From NCBI RefSeq assembly GCF_030348505.1, contig NZ_JAUCFJ010000002.1:4964001-5028000 (forward strand): 64,000 bases of DNA, given 5' to 3'. Shown here piece by piece: positions 56,517-64,000 of this stretch (position 1 is its first letter; every line of letters begins with the position of its first letter). The notes beneath the pieces were generated by a model. It worked only from the letters and a program-made list of their open reading frames with translations, did no database searches and was not told the origin of the DNA. The DNA is from Lysinibacillus sp. G4S2. GTDB taxonomy: Bacteria; Bacillota; Bacilli; Bacillales_A; Planococcaceae. A program made the position numbers and the translations under genes.

Positions 56517-58037
56517 ATGGATGCAAATGTTCAAAAACGCCTAGGCTTAAAAGAACTTGAAAGTAAAATTGTTACTGCTGAAGAAGCTGCAGCGCTTATC
56601 TCTAACGGTGATGTAGTTGGTATGAGTGGATTCACTCGTGCAGGGGACGCAAAAGTGGTTCCTATGGCATTAGTTGAGCGCGCTAAAAACGAAAAATTCA
56701 AAATCGATGTATATACAGGGGCTTCTTTAGGACCTGAAGTTGATAAATACTTAGCTGAAGCTGGTGCTATCCGCAAACGTGGACCATTCCAAGGTGACGC
56801 TGGTATCCGTAATTTAATTAACTCTGGGGATGTACTATATGTAGATGCTCATCTTTCACATAACGCAGAATTAGTTCGCCAAGGAATTATTGGACCAATT
56901 AAATATTTAATCCTTGAAGCTGTCGCTATTACAGAAGATGGATTTATTATCCCAACAAACTCAGTAGGTAACTCACCTATCTTCGCTGAATACGCTGAGA
57001 ATATTATTGTCGAATTAAATATCTCTCACCCAGAAGCTTTAATAGGAATCCATGATATCTATGTACCAGGTGAGCAAGGTCAACGTGAAGCGATTCCAAT
57101 GACTGATGCTATGCAACGCATCGGTGACATCGGTATTAAAGTAGATCCTGCTAAAATTAAAGCGATTGTTATTTCTGAAGAGCCAGATGCTCCTTCATTA
57201 ATCGTACCGCCAGATGAAGAAACACAAACAATGGCGAACATTTTATTAGACTTTTTCCGCGATGAAATTAAAGCTGGTCGTTTAACAAAACAATTGATGC
57301 CATTACAATCTGGTGTAGGTTCTGTAGCAAACGCTGTACTTGATGGCTTTGCAGATTCAGAATTTGAAGATTTAGTTGTTGCTTCTGAAGTACTTCAAGA
57401 TGCAGTATTCAACTTAATCGATGCTGGTAAAGTTAAATTTGCAGCAGCTACTTCAATTACATTAACTGAAGAATTACAGAAAAAAGTATATGGCAATTTA
57501 GAAAAATATGCTGATAAAATTTGCTTACGTTCACAAGAAATTTCTAACCACCCAGAGCTTATCCGTCGTTTGGGTCTAATCTCAATCAACACTGCTCTTG
57601 AATTAGATATTTATGGTAACGTAAACTCAACACACGTATCAGGTACTCGTATGATGAACGGTATCGGTGGTTCAGGTGACTTTGCACGTAACGCACGTCT
57701 AGGTATTTTTGTTACTAAATCATACGCAAAAGGCGGCGCTATCTCTTCAATCGTGCCAATGGTTTCTCACGTTGACCACACTGAGCATGATGTTGATGTA
57801 ATCGTAACTGAGCAAGGTATTGCTGACTTACGTGGTCTTGCGCCACAAGAGCGTGTACCTTTAATTATTGAAAACTGTGCACACCCAGATTACAAAGAAC
57901 AACTATGGGATTACTATAACCGTGCTTTAGAAGCAACTGGTAGCCATCAAACACCTCATATTTTAGAGGAAGCACTTTCTTGGCACGTAAATCTTGCTAA
58001 AAACAAAACAATGAAAAAAGAAATTGCTAAAGCTTAA
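56517..58037 (+). CDS. Acetyl-CoA hydrolase/transferase family protein (succinyl-CoA:acetate CoA-transferase type)
   Basis: The 506-residue class I CoA-transferase resembles Cat1/ScpC/AarC. It has VVGMSGFTRAGDAKVVPMAL at the N-terminal CoA domain and, later, ASEVLQDAVFNLIDAGKVKF, whose Glu is the likely covalent CoA carrier. SGTRMMNGIGGSGDFARNAR and VIVTEQGIADLRGLAPQER follow. Such enzymes move CoA between acetate, succinate or propionate. The exact acyl donor cannot be read from sequence. ATG 56517 has AGGGGAGGA upstream. Confidence 0.9.
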   Translation: MDANVQKRLGLKELESKIVTAEEAAALISNGDVVGMSGFTRAGDAKVVPMALVERAKNEKFKIDVYTGASLGPEVDKYLAEAGAIRKRGPFQGDAGIRNLINSGDVLYVDAHLSHNAELVRQGIIGPIKYLILEAVAITEDGFIIPTNSVGNSPIFAEYAENIIVELNISHPEALIGIHDIYVPGEQGQREAIPMTDAMQRIGDIGIKVDPAKIKAIVISEEPDAPSLIVPPDEETQTMANILLDFFRDEIKAGRLTKQLMPLQSGVGSVANAVLDGFADSEFEDLVVASEVLQDAVFNLIDAGKVKFAAATSITLTEELQKKVYGNLEKYADKICLRSQEISNHPELIRRLGLISINTALELDIYGNVNSTHVSGTRMMNGIGGSGDFARNARLGIFVTKSYAKGGAISSIVPMVSHVDHTEHDVDVIVTEQGIADLRGLAPQERVPLIIENCAHPDYKEQLWDYYNRALEATGSHQTPHILEEALSWHVNLAKNKTMKKEIAKA

Positions 58038-58044
58038 TAACTCA

Positions 58045-58086
58045 AGGAACGCTTAATAAGTCAATCTTATTAGGCGTTCTTTTTTG
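58045..58086 (+). terminator. Terminator of the CoA-transferase gene
   Basis: GAACGC-TTAATAAG pairs with CTTATTA-GCGTTC (58047-58060 and 58066-58079), followed by TTTTTT. Confidence 0.88.
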
Positions 58087-58184
58087 TCGAAAATGGTATA
58101 ATAAAGTGATAGTTTTAAATTTGGCTTTTTTAGTAGTCAATTATTAGCATGTCACCAAATACGTAATTTTTCGTCGGAGGAACT

Positions 58185-59318
58185 ATGAAGAAATTTATAT
58201 ATTTGATTATATTCTTTTCATTTTTTGACCTATTTACCCAGCTCCCTGTTATGAGTACATATGCTGAATCCTTAGGGGCATCAGCCTTCTTAACTGGCCT
58301 AGCAGTAGGTATGTATTCCCTTTCCAATACATTAGGTAATATTATTTCTGGCTTTTTAACAGATCGTAAAGGTCCCTTTGTTATTTTAATCATAGGACTT
58401 TTAACGACAGGTCTTTCATTATCACTATATAATTTAGTAGAAGACCCTATTATTCTATTAATAGTTCGTTTTGTACATGGATTAGTTGCTGGCCTAATCG
58501 TACCTGCTGCATTCACATTTTTAGCAAATGCAACTGAGCAAGAAAAAAGAGGTAAGGGCAGTGCTATTTCTGGGGCGTTCGTCGGCATTGCTGCCATAAT
58601 CGGTCCTGCGTTTAGTGGTATTTTAGCAAGTCGTACTAGCGTACCATTTGTATTTAATATAACAGCAAGCTTTATGATTTTGTTAGGTATTCTTTCCTTT
58701 TTCTTACTAAAATCAAACCAAGTAAAAAAACAAAAATCTGAACCAAGTACAAACATTCCTATAAGTGTATTTTTTAAAAATACAAGTACTTTAAAGGCAT
58801 TCTTAGGTGCATTCTTTTTAATGTTTTCCCAAGGGGTTATTGCCTATCTACTTCCTCTAAAAGTGCAATCTTTAGGCTTCGATTCGCGTTTAAGCGGGAC
58901 ATTAATGAGTACATTTGGAATTATTGCTGTACTTGTATTTATTTTGCCCACTAATCGTATTTTCGATAAAGTTGCTCCCATTAAAACATTAGCGCTTGGT
59001 ATAAGTTTAATGGGGGTAAGTCAAATTTTAATTAGTCAGGCAGATTCAAGTACGTTACTTTATATTGCAATGGCCTGCTACGGTATCGGCTTTGGCTTCT
59101 TATTCCCATCAGTAAATTCACTTTTAATCGACTCGACAACTGCTGAAATTCGTGGAAAAGCCTATGGTTATTTTTATGCCTTCTTCTCGCTAGGTGTTGT
59201 CTTAGGTTCCTCCTTACTCGGATGGCTCTCACTAGGTGTTGTCAGCGGCTTTATATTTACTGGAGTTGTATTATTAGTATTTGCAATTATTATTATAAGC
59301 ACAAAACAAATGCGCTAA
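58185..59318 (+). CDS. MFS transporter
   Basis: The 377-residue protein has twelve predicted transmembrane segments and the MFS loop SGFLTDRKGPFVILIIG. Segment 5 reads SGAFVGIAAIIGPAFSGILA. It resembles DHA1-type efflux proteins such as YfkF/YwoG-like. Substrate unknown. ATG 58185 has CGGAGGAAC upstream. The stop codon lies in the first arm of the palindrome at 59314-59404. Confidence 0.85.
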   Translation: MKKFIYLIIFFSFFDLFTQLPVMSTYAESLGASAFLTGLAVGMYSLSNTLGNIISGFLTDRKGPFVILIIGLLTTGLSLSLYNLVEDPIILLIVRFVHGLVAGLIVPAAFTFLANATEQEKRGKGSAISGAFVGIAAIIGPAFSGILASRTSVPFVFNITASFMILLGILSFFLLKSNQVKKQKSEPSTNIPISVFFKNTSTLKAFLGAFFLMFSQGVIAYLLPLKVQSLGFDSRLSGTLMSTFGIIAVLVFILPTNRIFDKVAPIKTLALGISLMGVSQILISQADSSTLLYIAMACYGIGFGFLFPSVNSLLIDSTTAEIRGKAYGYFYAFFSLGVVLGSSLLGWLSLGVVSGFIFTGVVLLVFAIIIISTKQMR

Positions 59319-59404
59319 AGCGCTCGAGAGCCCAAAGCAAAAGTAAGCGCTCCTCCACTTTTGCCCGAGGGATCGAAACGACCTCGAGGATGTAGCGCTT
59401 TAGC
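59314..59404 (+). repeat. Three-hairpin palindromic element across the MFS stop codon
   Basis: Outer arms GCTAAAGCGCT (59314-59324) and AGCGCTTTAGC (59394-59404) are perfectly complementary. CTCGAG at 59324-59329 and 59383-59388 extends the stem. Inside are a hairpin CAAAAGT/ACTTTTG (59338-59344 and 59357-59363) and a second CGAGG/CCTCG around GATCGAAACGA. There is no T run, so it is not a simple terminator. Confidence 0.8.
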
Positions 59405-59462
59405 CTAGACGAAAACGATGCTCCTAGTATCCACAATTAAAATCTATAATTTCCTTATCAAC

Positions 59463-59500
59463 AAAAAACCTTCTCATGTGTGAAATGAGAAGGTTTTTTC
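59463..59500. terminator. Bidirectional terminator
   Basis: Stem AAAAAACCTTCTCAT/ATGAGAAGGTTTTTT (59463-59477 and 59485-59499) between the MFS gene and the facing small gene. Confidence 0.92.
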
Positions 59501-59501
59501 A

Positions 59502-59816
59502 TTATTCCTCTTTTACATGAATTTCTTCATGATAGTAATGGATACCCGTATGTCCTCCACCTTCAGCAACCATTTCGTTTGAAGCTATTTTTGTTGGAGA
59601 TGTTCCAGCTTCTGTCGCTACTTGAGTAGTTATACGCTCTGAAACGTTTTTGTGCATATCCATATTATTCGTTGTATTCAGATAAGATCCCAATTTAGAT
59701 CTTGCACTATTGAACATACTCAATGCTTTATCACGGTTTTCTTTTTTACTTAAATAAGATACTGCTAATCCAGTTAAACCTGCAATTACAACACCTGTTC
59801 CTTTACGTTTTGCCAT
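59502..59816 (-). CDS. Small protein of unknown function
   Basis: The 104-residue protein starts MAKRKGTGVVIAGLTGLAVS, with a short hydrophobic segment (residues 8-22) and then the basic YLSKKENRDKALSMFNSARS. The C-terminal half is polar and ends HYYHEEIHVKEE. The start region recalls YtxH-like proteins, but the match is too short to assign. The frame opens at 59882; ATG 59816 has GGGAGGG upstream. Confidence 0.7.
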   Translation of the reverse strand: MAKRKGTGVVIAGLTGLAVSYLSKKENRDKALSMFNSARSKLGSYLNTTNNMDMHKNVSERITTQVATEAGTSPTKIASNEMVAEGGGHTGIHYYHEEIHVKEE

Positions 59817-60039
59817 TATAAATCCCTCCCCGAAATAGTGGCTCGTAATATATCTTTTCCCTATTTTTATAGGACTAAACATAATTTTTATCTACGTTAC
59901 AGCATTAGGCGTGTTGATTAGGAAAAAATAGGTTTATTATTGATCGATGAAAGGGTTTTTCTTGTTGCTATTTAGTGTCGAGACCCAAAACAGAATCGCT
60001 AAAGTTACTTTCGTTCGTTTTATAGGAATACTTTGAAGA

Positions 60040-60160
60040 TTTATCGAAACAAAATCGCTCTTTATCGAAACTTTTTGAGCTTTTATCGAAACAAAATCTC
60101 ATTTTATCGAAACTATTTGGGCTTTTATCGAAAAACAAGCTCTTTCTATCAAAGAAATCA
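60040..60160. repeat. 21-base-period tandem repeat of TTTATCGAAAC
   Basis: Units start at 60040, 60061, 60082, 60103 and 60124, each exactly 21 bases beginning TTTATCGAAA, plus a degenerate sixth at 60145. Two unit types alternate (ending AAAATC-type and TTTTTGAGCT-type). Read leftward it encodes seven-residue repeats FDKSSKS/FDKERFC, but no ribosome binding site precedes that frame. Confidence 0.85.
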
Positions 60161-60190
60161 ACCACATGTAATGATGAAGAGCTTATAGCG

Positions 60191-60320
60191 AGGGCTACTC
60201 GACGCTCACTCGCAGGAAGCCTTGCTCTGTGCGAAAGCGAAGCGTCAGCAACAAATTGTTTTATCTGTGCGAAAGCGAAGCGTCAGCGACAAAGCGAGTA
60301 GCCCGTAGCGGAAATCAAAT
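60191..60320 (+). repeat. Dispersed repeat copy with two C units and closing inverted repeat
   Basis: GGGCTACTCG (60192-60201) pairs perfectly with CGAGTAGCCC (60295-60304). Between them are two C units (60226-60253 and 60264-60291). GTAGCGGAAATCAAA follows, a shortened D. Confidence 0.85.
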
Positions 60321-60618
60321 CCTTCTAATTTAATTAGGGTGGATAAAAATGGTTAATCAACACACCTGTTACAGCATATATATAAAATGAGAGTCATCTA
60401 TAACCCATCGCTTCTGTCATATAAACATCTCTGTCATTAATTCATAGTACTTTTTCAGATATATTTAATCATTCTCCTACTAAATTTTATTGCAGCAAAT
60501 CAACCATACATTCTGAGCCATTTTTTTGTATATCCTATAATTTTGTAACTATTTGATGACTATAAAGGACAAGGTATGGGAATTAATAAATTAATACCAA
60601 TAATAGGAGATGATTGTT

Positions 60619-60720
60619 ATGAAAGATTTAGACTCAGTATATGATTGGATAGATATGGTGTCATTAGTAGGTGGAGCAAGCCTTTTAACAGGACTAATTT
60701 ACAGTGTTATTTTACTTTGA
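60619..60720 (+). CDS. Small putative membrane peptide, 33 residues
   Basis: ATG 60619 follows AGGAGA at nine bases. The peptide starts MKDLDSVYDWIDMV and continues with SLVGGASLLTGLIYSVILL, one hydrophobic segment at the C-terminus. A strong terminator follows at 60766. The acidic start and single membrane span are common in small regulatory membrane proteins. Its reality is moderately supported; no family recognised. Confidence 0.5.
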   Translation: MKDLDSVYDWIDMVSLVGGASLLTGLIYSVILL

Positions 60721-60765
60721 GGAGCTTCGTGGATGATTTACAAAAACATTTACTGAAAAAAGTTA

Positions 60766-60805
60766 AAAGGCAATCCGCTTATTTAACAAGCAGATTGCCT
60801 TATTT
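60766..60805. terminator. Terminator between the small peptide and the GNAT gene
   Basis: AAGGCAATC-GCTT pairs with AAGC-GATTGCCTT (60767-60780 and 60788-60801), with T-rich tails on both strands. Confidence 0.8.
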
Positions 60806-61087
60806 TTATTGTTTTACATCATCATAAGCATTAGATTTTTCAAATGCTGCAACTACATAAGAACAAACCGCTTCCATTTTATAGCCATTTCCACGGGCGT
60901 AAGCCGCTGCATAATCCAATAATTTTTTTGCCACACCTTGACCACGGAGCTTATCTGATACATATGTGTGATCCATTACCATTACTTGACCCTTTTGTTG
61001 CCATGTAATTTCCGCTAATCTTTCCCCTTCTTGCTCATAAACAAAAGCAAGTTTATTGTCTGATAACTGCTGTAATTGAAACTCCAT
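60806..61087 (-). CDS. Small GNAT-fold N-acetyltransferase (YjdJ/YidJ type)
   Basis: The 93-residue protein of the short GNAT class has the acetyl-CoA loop in DKLRGQGVAKKLLDYAAAYA (R/Q-x-x-G-x-G/A) and MDHTYVSDKLRGQG, which is the family signature. Substrate unknown. ATG 61087 has AGGAGTGG upstream. It is monocistronic, bounded by a terminator and a repeat. Confidence 0.85.
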   Translation of the reverse strand: MEFQLQQLSDNKLAFVYEQEGERLAEITWQQKGQVMVMDHTYVSDKLRGQGVAKKLLDYAAAYARGNGYKMEAVCSYVVAAFEKSNAYDDVKQ

Positions 61088-61133
61088 TTCTCACCACTCC
61101 TTTTTTTCATAGTAACATATCTTTATCAATTAT

Positions 61134-61321
61134 GCCTCGGCATAATTGCGCCCGGAATCGACTTTGTACTTGCACAAAGATCAGGGATGACACTTTGAAG
61201 GCTAAAGCATCACGTCCTGTGATAACCCCTTCGTGACCAACATCCTTTTGGCCAAAGCTGCTCATCGGACAACCTAGGAAGACGCCCAATCAGAACGGAA
61301 ATCAATCCACGTTATAGTGAC
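61134..61321 (+). repeat. Dispersed repeat copy: CATAATTGCG edge, module A, end of B, D, no C unit
   Basis: GCCTCGGCATAATTGCGCC, then module A (GCTAAAGCATCACGTCCTG to ACCAACATCC), GCTCATCGGACAACC and CAGAACGGAAATCAATCC with GTTATAGTGAC. Module C is missing here, which shows that C is optional. Confidence 0.8.
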
Positions 61322-61369
61322 GGGTCATTAGATAGTAGATAGCACTTCAAAAAGAGCTAAGATGATAAA

Positions 61370-61430
61370 AATAAAAGAATCTGCTCACTTTCCTCTAGCA
61401 ATCAAGAGGAAGTGTTGCAGACTCTTTTCT
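61370..61430 (-). terminator. Terminator of the DUF1002 gene
   Basis: Long stem from AAAAGAATCTGC (61373) to GCAGACTCTTTT (61428), with an inner ACTTTCCTCT/AGAGGAAGT pairing. Confidence 0.88.
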
Positions 61431-61435
61431 ATGAA

Positions 61436-62350
61436 TTAATTAAACCATGATGAAATTGTATCTTTTAAATTAGCAAAGAAATTTTTCACACTTGCCCAAA
61501 ATCCTTCATCTTCCATCAGCGCGCCAAATTTCTCTTTTATTGTATTGCTAATATCATCTAATTGTTCAGACCATTTACTAAAATCGATGTCTAGCTTACT
61601 AATTTTGTCCATCAAATCAACTAGCAATTGACGATCCTGGTCACTTAAATTAATCTCAAGCTTGTTTAATTGCTCTTGCACGATCTTTTCAACATCTTCT
61701 CGAGTTGCTGGCTTTGATTCTGCAATTTGTTTTTTAATTTCTGTTAATAATTCTGCAACCTTGGCATCGTCCACCCCTGCTGATTGTGCAAGATTAGTTG
61801 CTACAGATAATTCTTCATTTGCAACATCTGTACGATCCATATCAAGCTTTTCACCTGTTGTTTCTTCGTAAGCTTTGTAAATTCCCACAAGCGCTGAATG
61901 ACCTGTAACTGCTTTTGGCGCAGCCACTTGCACTGTCGCATCTTCAATACCTGCTGTTAGCATTGCGTTTGCATACATTTCAGACGTAACTTGTGTAATA
62001 TTTGATGGTGTAACAATCTCAATAACTAAGCCTTCTCCTTTATTCTTGCGTGTAATTTTGGCAGAAGAATACATACGAGAGCTTGAATTACTATCTTTAA
62101 TATATTTAACTAAGTCTTGACCTGATACTGTTATTTCTTCAATTTCAGGATCTTCATTCACTTTTAATGATTTTTTAACAGACTCTTTTTCAGCCTCAGA
62201 TAAGTTTGCCCCATATACGACGATTGGTACCCCTAGTTTTTCATCAATTGCTTTAGGAGGCGTATTATCAGCTGCAAAACTTGTTGCTGGTGCCATCACA
62301 CCAAATACTAACATAGTCGCTGTTAGTATTTTCATCCACGTTTTCTTCAA
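61436..62350 (-). CDS. DUF1002 secreted protein (YpuA-like)
   Basis: The 304-residue protein has a Sec signal peptide (MKKTWMKILTATMLVFGVMA ending in SFAA) and a DUF1002 body: VVYGANLSEAEKESVKKSL, VTSEMYANAMLTAGIEDATV and AAPKAVTGHSALVGIYKAYE. The C-terminal 100 residues are probably coiled and end in FFANLKDTISSWFN. B. subtilis YpuA is in this family; its role is unknown. Translation begins at TTG 62350, nine bases after AAAGGGG. Confidence 0.87.
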   Translation of the reverse strand: MKKTWMKILTATMLVFGVMAPATSFAADNTPPKAIDEKLGVPIVVYGANLSEAEKESVKKSLKVNEDPEIEEITVSGQDLVKYIKDSNSSSRMYSSAKITRKNKGEGLVIEIVTPSNITQVTSEMYANAMLTAGIEDATVQVAAPKAVTGHSALVGIYKAYEETTGEKLDMDRTDVANEELSVATNLAQSAGVDDAKVAELLTEIKKQIAESKPATREDVEKIVQEQLNKLEINLSDQDRQLLVDLMDKISKLDIDFSKWSEQLDDISNTIKEKFGALMEDEGFWASVKNFFANLKDTISSWFN

Positions 62351-62422
62351 ATTGTGTGACCCCTTTCGTTAGAAAACTCTTTTGGCCTGTATAAAATATG
62401 CCATTATACAGTAATTAGTACG

Positions 62423-62460
62423 AAAAAAAGACGAGAAGGTTTCAAAGCTGCTCTCGTCAT
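62423..62460 (-). terminator. Terminator of cvfB
   Basis: Stem GACGAGA/TCTCGTC (62430-62436 and 62452-62458) with a T run on the minus strand. Confidence 0.75.
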
Positions 62461-62519
62461 TTTCTTTAGCTTTATCTGGCAGTCGTTCACCCTATCTTAG
62501 AGGACGAATGTTTCCTGCA

Positions 62520-63377
62520 CTAAATTTCTTCTGTCCAACCATCCTGCTGTTTCACTTTACCAGCTTTCATAAGTGTACCTAACGCACGTTTAAATGCACC
62601 TTTACTCATGTTAAATATTTCTTGTACTTCATCAGGTGAGGATTTATCGCCGAATGGCATTTTGCCTCCAACCTCTTGTAGATAATTTAATATTTCTAGT
62701 GCATCACCTGAAATACGCTCATGCTTACGTGGTAAAAGTGAACCATTCATTGAACCATCATCTTTTACATCAATAATACGAACAACTACGTCTTGTCCAA
62801 GACGAGGCTCTGCATTACGCTCTGATTCATGGACAAAAATGCGGTACGGAATTTCTACGCCTAATAAAAATGAGCCTACTGGTAATAAACGATATGGGCG
62901 TGCGTTGATGTTTTTATTGTGCATGTCATCAAATGCGCCTTCAAATAATTCCGAAATTTTTTCTTCAGTTGCTAAACGTCCAAATAAATCGCCGTTGCGA
63001 TCTGTACGTAATGTCATAAATAAATGGTCGCCCGGTGCTGGCCAAAGCTCCGTTATTGCAGGTAAATCTTCCGCTTGCACTAGCACCTCACGTGAAGTAC
63101 CGATATCTACAAAAGCCCCTTCACGCTCGACTACTTTTAGGACACGAGCCCAACCGTATTCACCTTGTACGAAAGATGGGATAGCTGTCGTAGCCGCTAA
63201 ATCACCACGACGATCTGCAAATAAAAATACTTCAAGGCGATCACCTATTGCAAGTGGCTCTGTTACCTCCGAAGCATTTAAAGGTAGTTCGTCAACTCCA
63301 TTTGTTAAGATCCATTTCGATGCTTGTTGCTCTAATACAGTTAACGTAACAACTTCACCTGATTTTAATTCGTTCAT
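62520..63377 (-). CDS. cvfB: S1-domain RNA-binding protein CvfB (YitL-like)
   Basis: The 285-residue protein has three S1-like segments (for example GWARVLKVVEREGAFVDIGT) and a C-terminal winged helix (MSKGAFKRALGTLMKAGKVK). The architecture fits CvfB of Staphylococcus and B. subtilis YitL. CvfB binds RNA and affects virulence gene expression in Staphylococcus; the role in other Bacillales is less clear. ATG 63377 is preceded by GGAAGG. Confidence 0.9.
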   Translation of the reverse strand: MNELKSGEVVTLTVLEQQASKWILTNGVDELPLNASEVTEPLAIGDRLEVFLFADRRGDLAATTAIPSFVQGEYGWARVLKVVEREGAFVDIGTSREVLVQAEDLPAITELWPAPGDHLFMTLRTDRNGDLFGRLATEEKISELFEGAFDDMHNKNINARPYRLLPVGSFLLGVEIPYRIFVHESERNAEPRLGQDVVVRIIDVKDDGSMNGSLLPRKHERISGDALEILNYLQEVGGKMPFGDKSSPDEVQEIFNMSKGAFKRALGTLMKAGKVKQQDGWTEEI

Positions 63378-63426
63378 AGTGTCTTCCTTTCCTTCATACC
63401 ATCATTTTCGCAAAAAACTTATCAAA

Positions 63427-63551
63427 TATGCCTCGACATAATTGCGTCCTAAGGCTTTAACTTCTGTAGCTGACGCTTCGCTTTCGCTACTTAAACATTT
63501 GTAGCTGTCACTTTGCTTTCACTACTAAAACAAATGCTGAAAGAAGTTAAA
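63427..63551 (-). repeat. Mini-element with inverted ends TTTAACTTC/GAAGTTAAA and two C units, touching the mntR stop
   Basis: TTTAACTTC at 63456-63464 and GAAGTTAAA at 63543-63551 are perfect inverted repeats around two reverse C units. CCTCGACATAATTGCGTCC precedes it. The right arm contains the mntR stop codon (63547-63549). Confidence 0.75.
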
Positions 63552-63966
63552 AATTATGTTGTGTTCTAGTTGCCTCTAGTTTTTTCGCGATGTCCGGATT
63601 TTCTTCCATTACCTGTACAAGATCCGCAATTCGATTGATTGAAGTCCAACTTAAATGATGTTCAATTCCTTCTACATCATCGTAAATACGCTCTTCATCT
63701 ACACCAATGATTCGCAAAAATTGCTCTAGAAGCTCATGACGCTGTACAAGACGTTTTCCAAGCTTTTCCCCTTTGGGCGTCAATGTAAGGCCACGGTATT
63801 TTTCATAAACTAAATAACCATCTTTATCTAATTTTTGAACCATTTTTGTAACAGAAGAAGGAAGAACAGATAATGCTTCAGCAATGTCAGACACACGAGC
63901 ATACCCTTTATTAGCGATTAATAAATATATTTGTTCGATATGGTCCTCCATACTAGGTGTTGGCAT
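63547..63966 (-). CDS. mntR: Manganese-responsive transcriptional regulator MntR
   Basis: The 139-residue DtxR-family repressor has an N-terminal winged helix ([37 protein letters not shown]) and a dimerisation/metal domain with [20 protein letters not shown]. The metal ligands of MntR (Asp8 and Glu11 in [10 protein letters not shown], His, Glu and Glu later) are in place. It represses manganese uptake genes when manganese is plentiful. Nearly collinear with B. subtilis MntR. Confidence 0.95.
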   Translation of the reverse strand: MPTPSMEDHIEQIYLLIANKGYARVSDIAEALSVLPSSVTKMVQKLDKDGYLVYEKYRGLTLTPKGEKLGKRLVQRHELLEQFLRIIGVDEERIYDDVEGIEHHLSWTSINRIADLVQVMEENPDIAKKLEATRTQHNF

Positions 63967-64000
63967 ATCCCATTCCCTCTCTTTCCTTTTCTTACTTTCT

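Larger units (their letters stand above)
59903..60375 (+). repeat. Composite repeat region with inverted AGGCGTGTTGATTA ends
   Basis: The left end TTACAGCATTAGGCGTGTTG is mirrored by GGTTAATCAACACACCTGTT and ACAGCAT near 60343-60371, so the roughly 470-base region is bracketed by an imperfect inverted repeat. The left 70 bases also match 47512-47593. Inside are the 21-base-period array (60040-60160) and a module C copy (60191-60320). No gene is supported in 59817-60618. Confidence 0.65.

Noticed and set aside
59968-60165. 65-residue protein with FDK heptad repeats
   Set aside because: It starts with GTG lacking a ribosome binding site and sits within stacked repeats; reported only as a repeat.

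Overview
The window looks like chromosome of a low-GC Gram-positive spore-former of the Lysinibacillus/Planococcaceae type. This rests on Bacillus-like synteny (acpS, ydcC-like, alr, mazEF, rsb/sigB, tex, sprT), strong AGGAGG-type ribosome binding sites with frequent TTG and GTG starts, and the look of the 16S gene. Genus level is inference.

Layout. 1-5.6 kb: the end of an oligopeptide ABC transporter (OppC tail, fused OppD-OppF ATPase, small membrane protein), convergent with its lipoprotein OppA, then an M24 Xaa-Pro peptidase. 5.9-18.8 kb: sigma-54 (sigL) followed by a divergent trans-4-hydroxy-L-proline catabolic locus. Leftward run a D-hydroxyproline dehydrogenase subunit, hydroxyproline 2-epimerase, a racemase-like paralog without its catalytic cysteines, a pyrroline-hydroxycarboxylate deaminase and an aldehyde dehydrogenase. 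Rightward run a sigma-54 activator, two small iron-sulfur proteins, an NAD(P)/FAD subunit and an AGCS symporter. Three sigma-54 promoters (-24/-12) serve the two operons and the symporter. 18.9-25.1 kb: a leftward operon of eight tRNAs, 16S, 23S and 5S. 25.2-36.4 kb: sprT, tex, a shortened sigB operon (rsbT-U-V-W-sigB, no rsbR/S/X), mazEF, alr, a LolA-like lipoprotein, acpS and a rhomboid protease. 37-46.9 kb: ydbST, cshA, an esterase, murF, ddl, an unknown gene and rodA. 47-64 kb: two MFS transporters, a DUF1963 protein, cardiolipin synthase, a VanY-type carboxypeptidase, YidC, an AraC regulator, a LytTR regulator, an acetyl-CoA hydrolase/CoA-transferase, a GNAT, a DUF1002 protein, CvfB and MntR.

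The most unusual feature is non-coding. A modular intergenic repeat family recurs across the window. In forward order its modules are: A, a block with ATCAC/GTGAT around 55722 and 61200; B, a GC-rich block ending near CTCATCGGACGCC; C, a 27-28 base unit CTGTGCGAAAGCGAAGCG plus about ten bases; and D, CGGAACGGAAATCAACC plus about 15 bases. Module C occurs once or twice in most copies but thirteen times in tandem at 55779-56223, between the LytTR regulator and the CoA-transferase. Another copy has replaced the front of a GNAT gene, and others lie against or across stop codons. Separate repeat families include a 21-base-period array at 60040-60160, a three-hairpin palindrome at 59314-59404 and a duplicated 108-base element in both rRNA spacers.
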